A DNA stretch of 64,000 nt from Pseudoneurospora amorphoporcata. Lineage: Eukaryota; Ascomycota; Sordariomycetes; Sordariales; Sordariaceae. Every line of letters begins with the position of its first letter. Within the stretch, counting starts at the first letter, position 1. Made by a program: the position numbers and the translations under genes. The notes beneath the pieces were generated by a model. That model was not told where the DNA came from and searched no databases. It saw only the letters and a program-made list of their open reading frames with translations. This document shows positions 11,577 through 23,292 of the stretch, in pieces. Location: contig MU859067.1 of the NCBI GenBank assembly GCA_033297205.1, forward strand, positions 1-64,000, read 5' to 3'.

Positions 11577-14525
11577 ATGGATGGTTCATCTGGATACTCC
11601 GATGGCTTAGGCCCCGCCATAAACAACGCTCACGTCAATCTGCCTTTCTACAACAAGTACGCCGAACGTCATCGCGAGGCAAAGCAGACCAAACACAAAA
11701 GTCACTTGAGATTTCGATTCGGGAAAGTCTTGATCACGGATGGCGTCACGCCCACGGGCCGCCAGATCGCCACCATCCTCAACAAGAAGGGACACTACCA
11801 GATTCACGCCCTCTATCCGCCCGGCTATTTTCCCAAAAGTGTTCCGCTGGCACACCGGAGAAGGCTCATATATCCAGTGGACAAGACGCACTTCTTAACG
11901 CCAGTTTCGAAACATCGGAGTTACCTGACGTGGTACCATGCGGTGGTGGAAATCTGCCTCGAGCACAAGATTCACTACATCATACCGCAGCACGACACGA
12001 TGGCCGTCTTCGCAGCTCATATCAAGGAGCTCAAGCGACAAGATGTATACGTCCATACTCCCAGACTGACGTCGATTCACTCCATCGTCGACAAATTGGC
12101 AATGTATCGCATGCTAAGGGATCTTAATGTTTGGCACCATCCCTGGGTCTTTCTTGGAAAGGAGACAAACACTCAAGACAAAATCATGCAGATTGCCGGC
12201 TACATCAAAGAATCAGGCAACTACCCTGTCATGTTGACAGACCGCACGGAAGGATCGGACTCAGTCTATGTGCGCATCGGGTCGAAGAAGGAGCTGGAAG
12301 ACTACATCCTCGAGGGTGAACGCAAGAACGCAACGGAATTCGTCATCAGCACGAAAACCTTGAGTTCCAAAGGCTAGTTGCACCAGGCCCAGGGTATCTT
12401 CAACAACGGCAAGCTGGGGAAATGGCATGCTTGGACCCTTCTCCCCGTGCAGCAAGAAATCACCTCTCATTTTCGCAAAACATCGTCTTATGATCAGAGA
12501 ACAGGGCTGGTTCTGAGAAGAATTGGTATGCACTTGAAGTGGCATGGCGCCCTGAGCGTGACCTTCTGGCTGCCGATTTCCGAATCTGGCGCCGAGCCCA
12601 GAGTGATGAGGATTGACATGGGTATCCGCGAGCCGATGAACGCATACTATTCCGGAGTCGACCTGATCGACGCACTCTTGGATCTTAGCCTTCCGGAGCA
12701 TTCAGGAACTGAGTGGGAGGACGGCCCCAGGTGGCAGGATCCTGACCGCGCTTTTGATATGCCCGAGCCTCCCACGGAGGAAGATGCTGCAGTAGACGGG
12801 ACCGGAAGACACGAAGTCCACGCTGAACAAGACGATGTGGAGGCTAGGGGGGAGGATGATGACTTCAAGCCCTTTCCCCTGCGAGTGATGCTTGTGCCCA
12901 ACTTTAATCCCCTGACTCGTGGGCCTGGTGAGCATGTTCAAACTACTGTATATGTCAACTCCAAGAGTGCATCCAGGCTGTCTGGTGAGACGACCGCGGC
13001 AACATCGTCGAGCGACAATCCTACCCCAGAGAACAGAAGAAGAATATGGCGCACATTCCACACACTGCGTGCTTTTGTGGGAGTGGAGGGACACGGTGGA
13101 GATGGTGACGAGGAAGCAGATTTAGGTCCTTTTGAGGCAGCACTCCCGAACGGTGGGAGGTGCGAATGGAAGACGGGCGTCTCGACACGTCAATTCGTTT
13201 TGGAAGCTGAACAAAGGATCACGGAGAGTGGGGAGACTTCTATGCTGAAAAGGTTGACCACCGTCCTCAGCGATAGGACCTGTCAAAAGTCCAAAGAAGA
13301 GCACACCCCTTACTTCTTGAACCTTTGGACAAGCAGCAGACGAAACGTGTACAACATGGCTAGACAGGTCATTGATCTGACAGTGAAGGGCAAACCGGGA
13401 ACACTATTATCCAGGCTACTCCGCGATGACTGGCCACATCCAAATCCGAGAGGGCTGAGACGTGATCAATACGCCGACATCTTTAAGACGCACCTATGGG
13501 ACGGGCCTGCAATGCCTGATGGACCTTGGGGTCTCGCTTTTCCGGTGGAATCGTACTGCCAGGCGAAGAGGTTCCGTGTTCACAGCCAAAAAGGTGTCCC
13601 TCGGGATCATGTTGCCTACCAGTTCTTTGTCAGGCAAGGTCAAGCCTACGGAACAGGCACCCTCCTCCCATTGGGCAATGTACATCCGAGGGGCCCCGGC
13701 AAAAAAAACTTCAGGACCCCGGTGTATCTTCCTCCAACCCCTTTTGACCTAATCTGTGTAGGCGAAACGCCCAAGACTTGGAATAGCTGGACCTTTGTTC
13801 CGGACCCCCATCGACCACGCGACGGTGAGCTAATTCCCTCTCATGATTCGCCAGAAAAGAAGTACATCGCCGTTTCTGAGAACCCTCAGATGGGAGAGAT
13901 GACACCAGGCCGATGCTTCCTCTTCCGTGGTAACAAACAGCATGTTCCGCGTTGGAACCGACCTTACAGGTACCGCATGGGTGATCATCTGCGGTACTTG
14001 GTCAATGATCGGAGGAGAAAGCTGCCTTACCCACCATGGGGGTTCTTCTTTGTGGATGATACCATTCATCCCCCTGTTTCGGAAGATGATTGCTTTCGAC
14101 CCATTATCCCGGTGGCCTGCGGCATTCCTCGCACAGATACAGTCTATTTCTATCATGCGCACGACTATAGTCGGCCGTACATGGGTTATTTTGTCCCTGC
14201 TGATCACTACGAGATGGTGCAAAAGCTGCCATATAACTTTCATTACCCACCACTACTGAATCCTATTCCGGTATCACCACCGACGAGCTCGCTGGTCAGA
14301 CACAATGCCTTGGGACGTGCAGGACCGAGCCCCCGTGGCCGTAGTGAGCCAGCCGATCAAAGTCCGCGACTGGACGCTAGGAGGGATGCCAAAGGCAAAG
14401 GGAAACCAACCGAGTCCGAACAGGAGCAAGATCCCAAACATGTGTGGGTTACTGCGGAGGAAATTCTAGGCCAGAAGACGGACGAACCGGGCGAGACAAG
14501 CAAGTCGGACGAGACAGACGAGTGA
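11577..14525 (+). CDS. ATP-grasp (carbamoyl-phosphate-synthase-like) protein, interrupted by one in-frame TAG
   Basis: The ATG at 11577 (context GAAACAATGG) opens a 982-codon frame that is unbroken except for TAG at 12375-12377. Residues before the stop look like the pre-ATP-grasp and first ATP-grasp halves (ITDGVTPTGRQIATILN near the start, then LAMYRMLRDLNVWHHPWVF). The frame after the stop continues the same fold with LHQAQGIFNNGKLGKWHAW, MHLKWHGALSVTFW and RIDMGIREPMNAYYSGVDL, so one domain spans the stop. The C-terminal 500 residues have no domain I can name; the tail is charged and low complexity. In ATP-grasp enzymes this fold joins a carboxylate to an amine or thiol using ATP; the substrate here is unknown. 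No in-frame intron with good signals removes the TAG without deleting conserved residues. It may be a recent nonsense mutation, a sequence error, or an unrecognised intron. Confidence 0.7.
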
Positions 14526-16413
14526 GTGGTAGGAGTGGTTTGGTGATCGTTTGATGCTGGATCAATGTCGAGTCTTATCACAGTTTTGTCTGCTTATCGT
14601 TGTCAGCGTTTATAGTTTCAGTTTTCAGCGATAGACACATTGAATAGCGATTCTTTTTTCTTCCCAGAGTAAAGCCCCTACGGAGATTTCATCCTGAAGC
14701 TAAATTTTGACTGTCCTATGTTCCCACTAGATCAAGCTCGAGATGAGCTACACTAAGACAGTGTAGTCCAAGCGACAGAAACGACAAACGTATGCTAATG
14801 ATGAGGTTGAAGTCTGAGATGACGAGAGCATATATTGAGCGGCGAGTGGTTGTGAGAATATACTGAACATGGGCGAACATGGGATCGTCTAATATTGCTG
14901 CTCGCTTTGATTAAGGAAGCCGCCGCAAACTGTTATATGCGTCGTGATAAGTTGGAAACACAATCGGCTAGGGTCTATTAAGGATTGTTCGATCCAGGAA
15001 AAGGGTTGAACTTGGGCCATAAGGTGTGAAAATGACACATGGATGGATACATGGAAAAGGATGCCGAAGATGTGATGTATTAGACTGTAAGGTGTTCAGT
15101 TTGAGCTTTATTCTTACAACCACTCGACGGACGAACCACGTCGTAACTTACGAACCACTTTACCATACCTTTTTTTACCTTACCCGGCGCACGTTCCGTT
15201 GCAGATCAAAACCTTAAAACGTTAATTCCGGCGGACCGGTGTGGGGGGCTTCGGCCGGTTGATGTCACTAAGACTTCGGCCGGGAGCCGGGGGACTCGGT
15301 CCACGCCGGGGCAAGGTTGGACTGCGAGATTTAAAAACCTTTTTTTCTTTTTTTCCTTTCTTTTTTTTTTTTTTTTCTTTTCTTCTCTCACTTCCAAGCT
15401 GGGCTGCGTCTCGCATGCGCAATGTGTGTGTGACCTGGCAGAAGTGGAAAGCGCATTTATTTTCTTCACCGTGGCGCAGTCAGGTTGGTTTGGCAACTGA
15501 CGGATCTGGATCCCCAATGGAATTGCTGAGGGACCTACGGGAGCCGCTGACCGCTAACTTCTTACTCGTCAGGTCTTCAAAATCAACCGTCTGACTAGCG
15601 GCGGGGGGGCGACCTGACGAGTAGTAGGTTTTTTTTGCCAGCAGCAATCCTGACGGCGGGAAGCATGATGAGTTGTACAAGATGGATAAGGTACTGAGGG
15701 AGCCTTTTGGGGTCTGTACAGAATATTCATTTTCGGTAGGCATTAATTGTCATGGCAATTCTTCGTAATGCGGGTTTACCAAACCTTAAGTGAAGATGCT
15801 GGTGTGCACACCTTCTGTGAAATAAAGTCATCATCGTGGCAAGGTTGAATTGAATTATAATTCCCGTTGTTTCCCCGTTCCCGCATTTCCGTGGACTTCA
15901 CTCGTTGATTCTAAAGCCCGCGGCTTCTTTTTGTCAGCAATACACTACAGCTGCGCGCATTCACTTAATGTCCAACACCGGATGAATGTTATTTTGTAGG
16001 AATCAGGGGATCTCTTTTTTTTTTTGCCGGGGCATTTGGGACGACCAGGAACCCCTGCAACGGCTGACGTGATAGCGCGAGCGACAACACGCAAGGAGCG
16101 GCGAAATTCCATCATTCACCACAAAGCAACAAATCCGGCTTTCATTCAACGGAAACGCCGCCATCCATCCCATACATACCTTATTAACCAAAGCTGAACT
16201 CCATCCCTTTCCTTGGTACCGCCCGATTTGCCAAGCACCGCTCACCATAGCAAACAAATTTCAATTCCTTTTTTTCTTTCTTTTTTTTTCTTCCCGTCCG
16301 TTTCGAATCTTCTTTCCCGATCGCGACTCAGAAAAGTCCAGTCAACTTCGTCCTGGGAAGTTGAGAAGAAACAGGTCGGCGCGCGCCCTTCTTTCAACCA
16401 CATCGTCGCCGAG
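14526..16413. other. Intergenic region upstream of the zinc transporter
   Basis: No coding signal is seen. It holds the 3' region of the ATP-grasp gene and the promoter and 5' leader of the zinc transporter, with a second T-rich tract at 16265-16292 close to the start codon. Confidence 0.6.
15338..15390 (+). repeat. Pyrimidine (T-rich) tract
   Basis: About 50 bases are nearly all T with scattered C. Such tracts are frequent in fungal promoters but this one lies 1 kb from the next start codon, so a regulatory role is only possible. Confidence 0.6.
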
Positions 16414-18167
16414 ATGGCGTGGTCAAAGACGACGCGCATCCAAGTGATGCTGGCGATCGATGTCATGTTCTTCCTCTTGGAACTGTCCGTCGGTCTCGCT
16501 GTCGGATCACTCGCGCTTTTGGCGGATTCTTTTCACATGGTACGTCGCCGCATACACTGGGAAATCGCTGGATTCCTATTCCGGAAACCAGACTTGGTGA
16601 CTAACTTAGAGCGTCATGTGTAGTTGAACGATATCATTTCTCTACTTGTCGGATTGTGGGCCCTTTCCTTGACCAAGCGTGCGACAACAGATCAGTTCTC
16701 CTACGGCGTAAGTCTTGCGATCCGGTGTGGTTCTCGATCCCATAACCGTTTACTGACCGGGTGCGACTGTCATAGTGGCTGCGCGCGGAAATTCTCGGTG
16801 CCTTCTTCAACGCCGTATTCTTGATTGCGCTCTGCGTATCCATCATCCTCGAAGCCCTCGGCCGATTCATCGACCCGCCCACCATCGAAAACCCGAAACT
16901 GATCTTGATCGTCGGATCGCTTGGCCTTGCCTCGAACCTCGTTGGTTTCGTCGTTCTCGGCGGACATGGCCACTCCCACGGGCCCGGCGGACACGACCAC
17001 GACCATGACCACGGTCACGGCCACGCCCACAGTCACGACGAACATGCGCATAGCCACGCCGATGCCCACGAGCACGACCACGGATACCAGAACAGCGCGA
17101 TCGCCGAGGAAGGACGCGCAGGAGCCACGAGCGATGCGCACAATCACCAGACGGGTAGGACCCGGAAGTCGAGCAACGCCAGACACGCCCGCTTCTCGAG
17201 CATCGAGGACATACAAATTCATCCAGCTAGCTTCCGGCAAGAGATAATCGATGCTAGCAGGTCCCAGCCCGAGGAGTCTGCCAGCAGTGAGAATAGCTCC
17301 GACAACGAAAACGGCGGACATGATGATACCAACACCGAAAATACCCCGCTCATCGGAGGATCGAATGGACACAACCACCAACATTATGGCGCGCACTCAT
17401 CTTCGTCAAAGAAGGGGCGACGGAACTCGAACGTTCACCGTGAGCACAACCACACCAAGCCGAAGAAGGCAAGCAAGGGCGGGCACGGACATAACCATGC
17501 TGACATGGGCATGAACGCCATGGTTCTTCATGTCATTGGAGATGCTTTGGGTAACGTGGGAGTCATCGCCACAGCCCTGATCATCTGGCTCACGAACTGG
17601 CCTGGACGCTTCTACGCCGACCCTGCTGTCTCGCTTTTCATTACCATGATCATCCTCCGCTCAGCCATCCCGCTCACCCTTGCGGCTTCCAAGATCCTGC
17701 TCCAGGCGACACCTGAGCATATTGATCTCAAGCAAATTCGGGAAGACATCCAAGACCTGGAGGGCGTAGTCAGCTGCCACCACGTTCACGTCTGGCAGCT
17801 CGACGACACAAGCTTTGTTGCCTCGCTGCACATCCAGGTGGACTTCCCCATTTCGGCGGCCGGCGGTGACAAGTACATGGATCTCTCCAGGCAGGTCCGG
17901 ACGTGCCTGCACGACTATGGAATCCACAGCGCCACGATTCAGCCCGAGTACTGCCTCGACACGACACACAACCATACCGAGGAGGCCGCGACCTCACCCC
18001 GCCTGGACGGCTCAACGTCTTCGCTTCCCGGATGCGGCAAGGCGGATGGGAACTGTCTGCTTGCCTGCGTGGAGGATTGCTCTGGTCGGGGATGCTGCGT
18101 CGTTCCGGACGTGTCGAGGCCGGAGAGCACCCAGTCTCATGATGGGGATGGCCATCATCACCACTAG
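16414..18167 (+). CDS. Vacuolar-type zinc transporter, cation diffusion facilitator family (Zrc1/Cot1-like)
   Basis: Three exons, 16414-16539, 16624-16707 and 16776-18167, give 533 residues. It should export Zn2+ from cytosol into the vacuole in exchange for protons, as Zrc1/Cot1 do. The six-helix CDF core is visible, with zinc-site HxxxD pairs in helix 2 (H41/D45, SFHMLND) and helix 5 (H322/D326, HVIGDALGN). The helix 4-5 loop is very long and carries two His-rich clusters (about residues 134-173 and 268-313). The C-terminal cytosolic domain (CHHVHVWQLDD) is present. The tail is unusual: six Cys within about 22 residues near 490-511 and a final HHHH. Both introns have GTACGT/GTAAGT donors and TAG acceptors. 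Confidence 0.93.
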
Positions 18168-19308
18168 GCTTGGCAGGATTTGTTGTTCTATGATACTTGA
18201 TCAGGAATTAAATTCACTTCTCGACATGACCAAGGTCACTTGCTGTTCTCGGTATTCTCATCACGAAAACTTGTGTTGTTGTTCTCATACATGAAGCTGC
18301 GGTGTAAAGGGGGTTTCATCTATCTGGAAAGCGTTAAACGGAGCAGCGGAATAAAGGTGTTAGTTGTCTTTTTTCATGGTTACACTGGGTTTTAGGGAAG
18401 GGATATTGATAAAACGTCATTACGTGCAAGCCAAGTGAGGGATACACAAAAAATATCATGGCATCGCTGTACTGTAGAAGTATCTTCATGCTCTTCCAGC
18501 GCCGGTATGTCTTTTCACGCATACATAGCATCAGCAATGGAGTTGACTGTTGCATTCCGGTCTACATGTGGCCTCCACTAAGCGGTTCACTGCTTCAGAC
18601 GAACATGAAACAAAATTCATTTACAATCCACTGCTTCGCTCCGGGTGTATGATCCACGATGAGGCGGGATGAGATATGATGTCTCCGTTCAGGGGATGAT
18701 AGCGGTAAGTGTTAGTACCCAATCTTGTCGAATCCTAAGCAGGCCGTAAGAAACTACGCAGATATCATTGTATCTTCATACCTCTATTTCAACAACTGAA
18801 GGAGTCGGGAAAAAACAGCTCCGATCTCACAACTGCCGTGACGTTCTTAATGATCTGCGCACGGGCCAAATACCGCGGCTAGGTTTGTTCCCGATCTGGC
18901 GTGCCGCCACACTGCGAAAGTGCTTATCTTATCTCGATGCCGAATCAACGACAATAACTCACCGAATGACACAACCACTTCCGTCCAACCCCGGCATCAC
19001 TTCCTCCATCTCACCGTACATAAAAGTCCCTATCTTTCATTACTGTTATGAAGCCCCGAAACCCTTTCGTGACCTACAAGTCTGATCTGGATGAGACTAC
19101 GGAGAACTCACCAACACCCTAATTGAACTACCTCTGCTACAACAGTCCAAAGTTGAGGACAAACAGATGGACATCGATTTAGCTTGTCTACTTACATAAT
19201 TTATTTATCTTTGCTGAATAATCCTCACCTTCGGTTTCCCTTTCTCTTGTTGCACTCCGCTGGCCATCTTCTCACCTTTCACCACCATTTACCACCACCA
19301 CAAGCAAG
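18168..19308. other. Intergenic region before the F-box gene
   Basis: Downstream flank of the zinc transporter and promoter of the F-box gene. No coding sequence, RNA gene or repeat recognised. Confidence 0.55.
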
Positions 19309-21100
19309 ATGGATACATCCGGTGAAGCCAATCCGGATCTTGAGTCTTTCCGTGAGCAATGGAGGGCAGAGGTCCGAGCTAGACAACCAACGGCCCAAGC
19401 CTCATCATCTTCTCAGCAACTACAGCAACAACAAACGACACTATCCGCAGCAGAGCTTGCAGCAGAACACCATCATCACCCCCGAAAACCCCCGCCAGCA
19501 CCGGCTAAAAAGGTGGCTGCACCACGTCAGGACTATGACGACGACTACGTTCAGCCGAGGTCTTTTGATGCACCGAACGATGGAGCTGCGGCCCCGTCCA
19601 CGTCGACACAAGAGGGATGGATGGTGAACAAGGTCATGAAAGATCCGGTCACGGCACTTGATCACTATGAGAAAGCTGTGGAAAGGGAGGCGGCGGGTAG
19701 TTTGGGTGATAGTTTAAAGCTGTACAGGAAGGCTTTCAGGGTATGTGTTCAAGCAGCTTTCTGGATCCTACATTGTTCTGCTTCGTTATCCGTTCCTAAA
19801 TCGGCTAACCGAGGGATGTTCACAGATGGATGATAGCGTGGACCAGGAATACAGAAACAAGTACTTTCCAAAACAAAAGGCCAAACCGCCAGCGGCAGCC
19901 CCTGGAACTGCTGGTGGTACTGAGAGTGCTGCTGCCAGACCGACACCGGCAGAACAGCCACAGACCATGAAGGAGTTGATCAACAGCTTCGCTGGGCTAG
20001 CCGTCGAGCCGGCCGGTCCTCCTATAGAAGGAATGCCACCGCCTCCGTGTCCCATTGCGTCTCTCCCCGAAGAGCTTCTGGTTCACATCATGCGCGACGT
20101 GGCTATCCTAGACGTTGCCGACTTCGTCCGTCTTGCGCAAGTTTGCAAGAGGTTTGCTTTCCTAGTTGCCACCGAAGACCGGATTTGGCGACGCATCTGC
20201 TTGGGCGACGAGTTTGGGTTCGGTGCCATGCATTATCACTGGCAGCGGCAACTGACTTGGGGACCATTGACGGAGGAAGATCTTCTCACCGAATTCGAGG
20301 AGCAAATGCAAGCCAAGGAGAAAGCCCGAGCAGAGAAATCCGCGGAGCTCGGTGAGGATGCTGCCGAAGATGATGAAACCGCAGAGAGCCCAGATGTCTC
20401 CCTGCTGCTCCCTCTAACCCCCGAACAACGAGCAGAAAAGCATTACGAAGAATCGCGAGCAGCCACCCTAGCCTTCTACAAGACTCTTTACCACTCCAGC
20501 TGGCTACGCATGTGGCGTCTCCGCCCCCGCATCCGCTTCAACGGCTGCTACATCAGCACCGTCAACTACATCCGCGCAGGCCAGGCCAGCGCCAACGCCA
20601 CCACCTGGGGCAGCCCCGTGCACATCGTCACCTACTACCGCTACATCCGCTTCTTCCGCGACGGCACCGCCATCAGCCTGCTCACCACCGCCGAGCCCGC
20701 CGACGTCGTCTACCATCTTACCCGGGAGGCCGTGGCGCTGCACGCCGGTAAGAAAACCACGAACGCCAACGCCGTTCCTTCACATCTCCCCAGCGCGCCG
20801 ATGCAGTACGCTCTCAAGGGCCGGTGGCGTCTGGCTTCGGCGGCGGATAACCCGGCTGCGCCGTTAAATGAGATTGAAGGCGATTTGATTGTTGAGACGG
20901 AGGGCGTGGGCAAGTATATCTACCGCTTGGATCTGACGCTCAAGTCGGCGGGCAAGATGGGGGCTAAGAATAATAAGCTTGTGTGGAGGGGGTTCTATAA
21001 CTATGATCGGATGACGGATGATTGGGGCGAGTTTACACTGAAGCATGATAAGCCTTTTTTCTTCAGTCGGGTTAAGAGTTATGGGGTTTTGGGTGAGTAG
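19309..21100 (+). CDS. F-box protein, Hrt3/Pof7/FBXO9-like SCF ubiquitin ligase subunit
   Basis: Exons 19309-19740 and 19826-21100 (85-bp intron, GTATGT donor, CACAG acceptor) give 568 residues. Order of parts: a low-complexity Q-, H- and P-rich N-terminus, a TPR-like helical segment around residues 110-155 (DHYEKAVEREAAGSLGDSLK), an F-box around residues 219-274 (SLPEELLVHIMRDVAILDVA), an acidic linker, and the Hrt3/FBXO9 C-terminal domain (SWLRMWRLRPRIRFNGCYIS, later KLVWRGFYNYDRMTDDWGEF). Family members bind Skp1 through the F-box and recruit substrates to a cullin-1 ligase; the substrate here is not evident. The stretch 20500-20740 is strongly GC-biased at third positions. Length fits the family in filamentous fungi. 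Confidence 0.9.
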
Positions 21101-21718
21101 AGAGAGGGCTTGGGGGACGGGGTGCTCTGTAAATACGAGATTGGACGAGGGTTCATGTTGCGATGATTATGATGTGTATACGATCAAGTTTAGATGGCTT
21201 TTAGCTGGCGGTATCCATGAAAATTTTGTCAAGATTATGAGGCCGAAGTTCAAAGGATTTCATCATAACCATCATGGCTGACATCAAGAACAATAACGGT
21301 GATAGGTGTCTATAGTGTTTCTTACCAAACTTTCACAGATACCGTAAATTACATCTACTTGTATTTCGAAAACCGGTATCGCTTACCTCGGTCAGCCACA
21401 CCAACGCAGCTGGTAGACGTTCTGCCGCATATCCCCGCTTTTTGGTCCTGCCGGTTGGTCCTTGCCTGCCTGCACTCGGGCTCTCAGCAACACCGACGAA
21501 GCTTTTGAGTCCATCTGTCATTAACGACGTCACTTTGATAGCTGTACGTACCGACCTTTTACCTGAATCGATAGTTCATCCATTGACTAACGGATTAAGC
21601 TAGCATCTTGACAAGAGTTTGATCTCATTACACACCTTCAACTGCCCATTTATTGGTGGCAGTATTTCAAGTCTTGGCATCAAACCATCCCCAGCACGCC
21701 AACATCACAGCAAAAAAT
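21101..21718. other. Intergenic region between the F-box and Cbp4 genes
   Basis: Terminator side of the F-box gene and promoter of the Cbp4 gene; nothing else recognised. Confidence 0.55.
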
Positions 21719-22098
21719 ATGGCTGCCAAAAAGCCAGTCAACTGGTGGTTGTGGTCCAAGATGCTGATGGGGTAAGTCGAACAAACAACTTTCATCATCC
21801 CTTTGCCAAAACTACCTCTGGACGGACAAAGAGATCTGACACAAAATGAAATCCAGTGGTGCAGCAATCTGCGTCGGCGGTCCCGCCTTCACCTACTGGC
21901 TCACCCCGACAGACGAGGAGCTCTTCCAGAAGTACAACCCGGAGCTGCAGAAGAGGAGTCTGGAGCGCAGGTTCGAGCGCCAGCAGGAGTTTGACGACTT
22001 TGTTGTTAAGCTGAAGGAGTACTCCAAGTCCGATAAGCCGAGTAAGTTTTTCTTCGTCTGTTCCTTTTGTCCGTCCGTTGGTAGGGGATTGTGTTAGG

Positions 22099-22132
<34 letters not shown>

Positions 22133-22410
22133 GGGGGATGGAGTTGGCGATGGAGATGGATAAAATTGGAGATTCGCATGAGGATAGAGATGGGGATGGG
22201 GATGGGACAGAGCAAGATGAAGACAACATGCGTGAGATGAGTGAATAGCTGCTGACTTTGACTTCCCTAGTCTGGACGGTTCAGGCCGAGGCCGAGGAAA
22301 AGGAGAGACAGCAGCGGGCGTCGGTGCAGAAGAGCCTGGCGTTGGCTGAGGAGGTGAAGGCTAGGAAAGAGGCCATGAGGCGTGAGGCCGGTCTTCCGAT
22401 TGAGAAGTAG
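21719..22410 (+). CDS. CBP4: Cytochrome bc1 complex assembly factor Cbp4
   Basis: Exons 21719-21771, 21857-22041 and 22271-22410 encode 125 residues. Cbp4 is a small inner-membrane protein that stabilises newly made cytochrome b with Cbp3/Cbp6 during complex III assembly. The N-terminus is diagnostic: KKPVNWWLWSKMLMGGAAIC forms the membrane segment, followed by GPAFTYWLTPTDEELFQKYN and the basic, helical RSLERRFERQQEFDDFV. The C-terminal exon is a charged helix ending GLPIEK. Splice phases close exactly and length matches the family. Intron 2 (22042-22270) carries a GTT microsatellite. Confidence 0.95.
22098..22132 (+). repeat. (GTT)n microsatellite in Cbp4 intron 2
   Basis: About twelve GTT units lie inside the second Cbp4 intron, followed to 22205 by degenerate GATGG-type repeats. 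The tract is intronic and does not affect the reading frame. Confidence 0.9.
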
Positions 22411-23292
22411 TGGCCGAGGTGCTGTCATAGGTGCCTTAGGTTGTATCATTATGATCCGTACAAGTTGTGTATCCATGAGATGGGTTCTGAAGAGAAGGCG
22501 TTCAAAAGGGCTTTTGCAAATTACAAGGAGAGATATGACCAGCTTTGGTCAAGAGCCGTATGGTTACTGAGGGGCATTGATTAGAATAAGCATCAGTGAA
22601 GGAAAACTGCGACTTTGATTGCAGAAGAGAACAGGCATACGGCGGTCGTCTGCTCTGAGCATATGCGAAGTCTATTGTTACTTGTTATTGCCACGTTCGC
22701 AGGTATGAGTCTAAAGATCACAACAGAAACAGACGATGATGTCAAGTCTTAAGGTGAGGAGAGCTTGCTCCCTCGGTGAATTGTAGGCAAAGTCAAGGTG
22801 AGCAGCAAGGCAGGTGGGGTAGAATTTGATGCGGTGCCTCTAGCTGAATATCCCAGGTCCGGCGCGTATGAATTGTTCCACAAGCTAATGACGAAGAGGC
22901 TCCAAATCGACAGTGTATAGCTCAAAGACAACTCGGAATCTCACCAGTGACCGTAGCTGGCTTGTTTACTTGATCGTTTCGAAACATGCGATGAGCTCAA
23001 AATGCCGGCGGGGGTGCAGGGATTCTTAAACGACAAGATTTTGAGCATGCACGGGCCAGCTGCCCAACCAGCACCGCCGCGAAATGCTCACACACCACCC
23101 CTCTTCCAAGCCAGCAGCCTGAACCCCCCAGCCCGCAAGCCCAGAGCCCACACACAGGTTGTCGATGAGGTCCCAGCGCCAAACTAACCCTGAGCTCCAA
23201 GGTTCACCGAGATCTCCCGCGCACCTTTCGCCTTTTTCCCCACAACAGATCAATCTCACATCCTCTCATCACCAAATAAACCGCCAGCGAAA
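22411..23292. other. Intergenic region before the NAC beta gene
   Basis: No coding signal. The last 300 bp (from about 22990) is likely promoter and 5' leader, with C-rich and CA-rich stretches. Confidence 0.55.

Noticed and set aside
12316..12377. Intron from GTGAAC to TAG that would remove the in-frame stop
   Set aside because: It is 62 nt long, would shift the frame, and would delete conserved ATP-grasp sequence.
20504..20743. Val/Gly/Asp-rich minus-strand frame opposite the F-box gene
   Set aside because: It is the antisense shadow of a GC3-rich coding exon.
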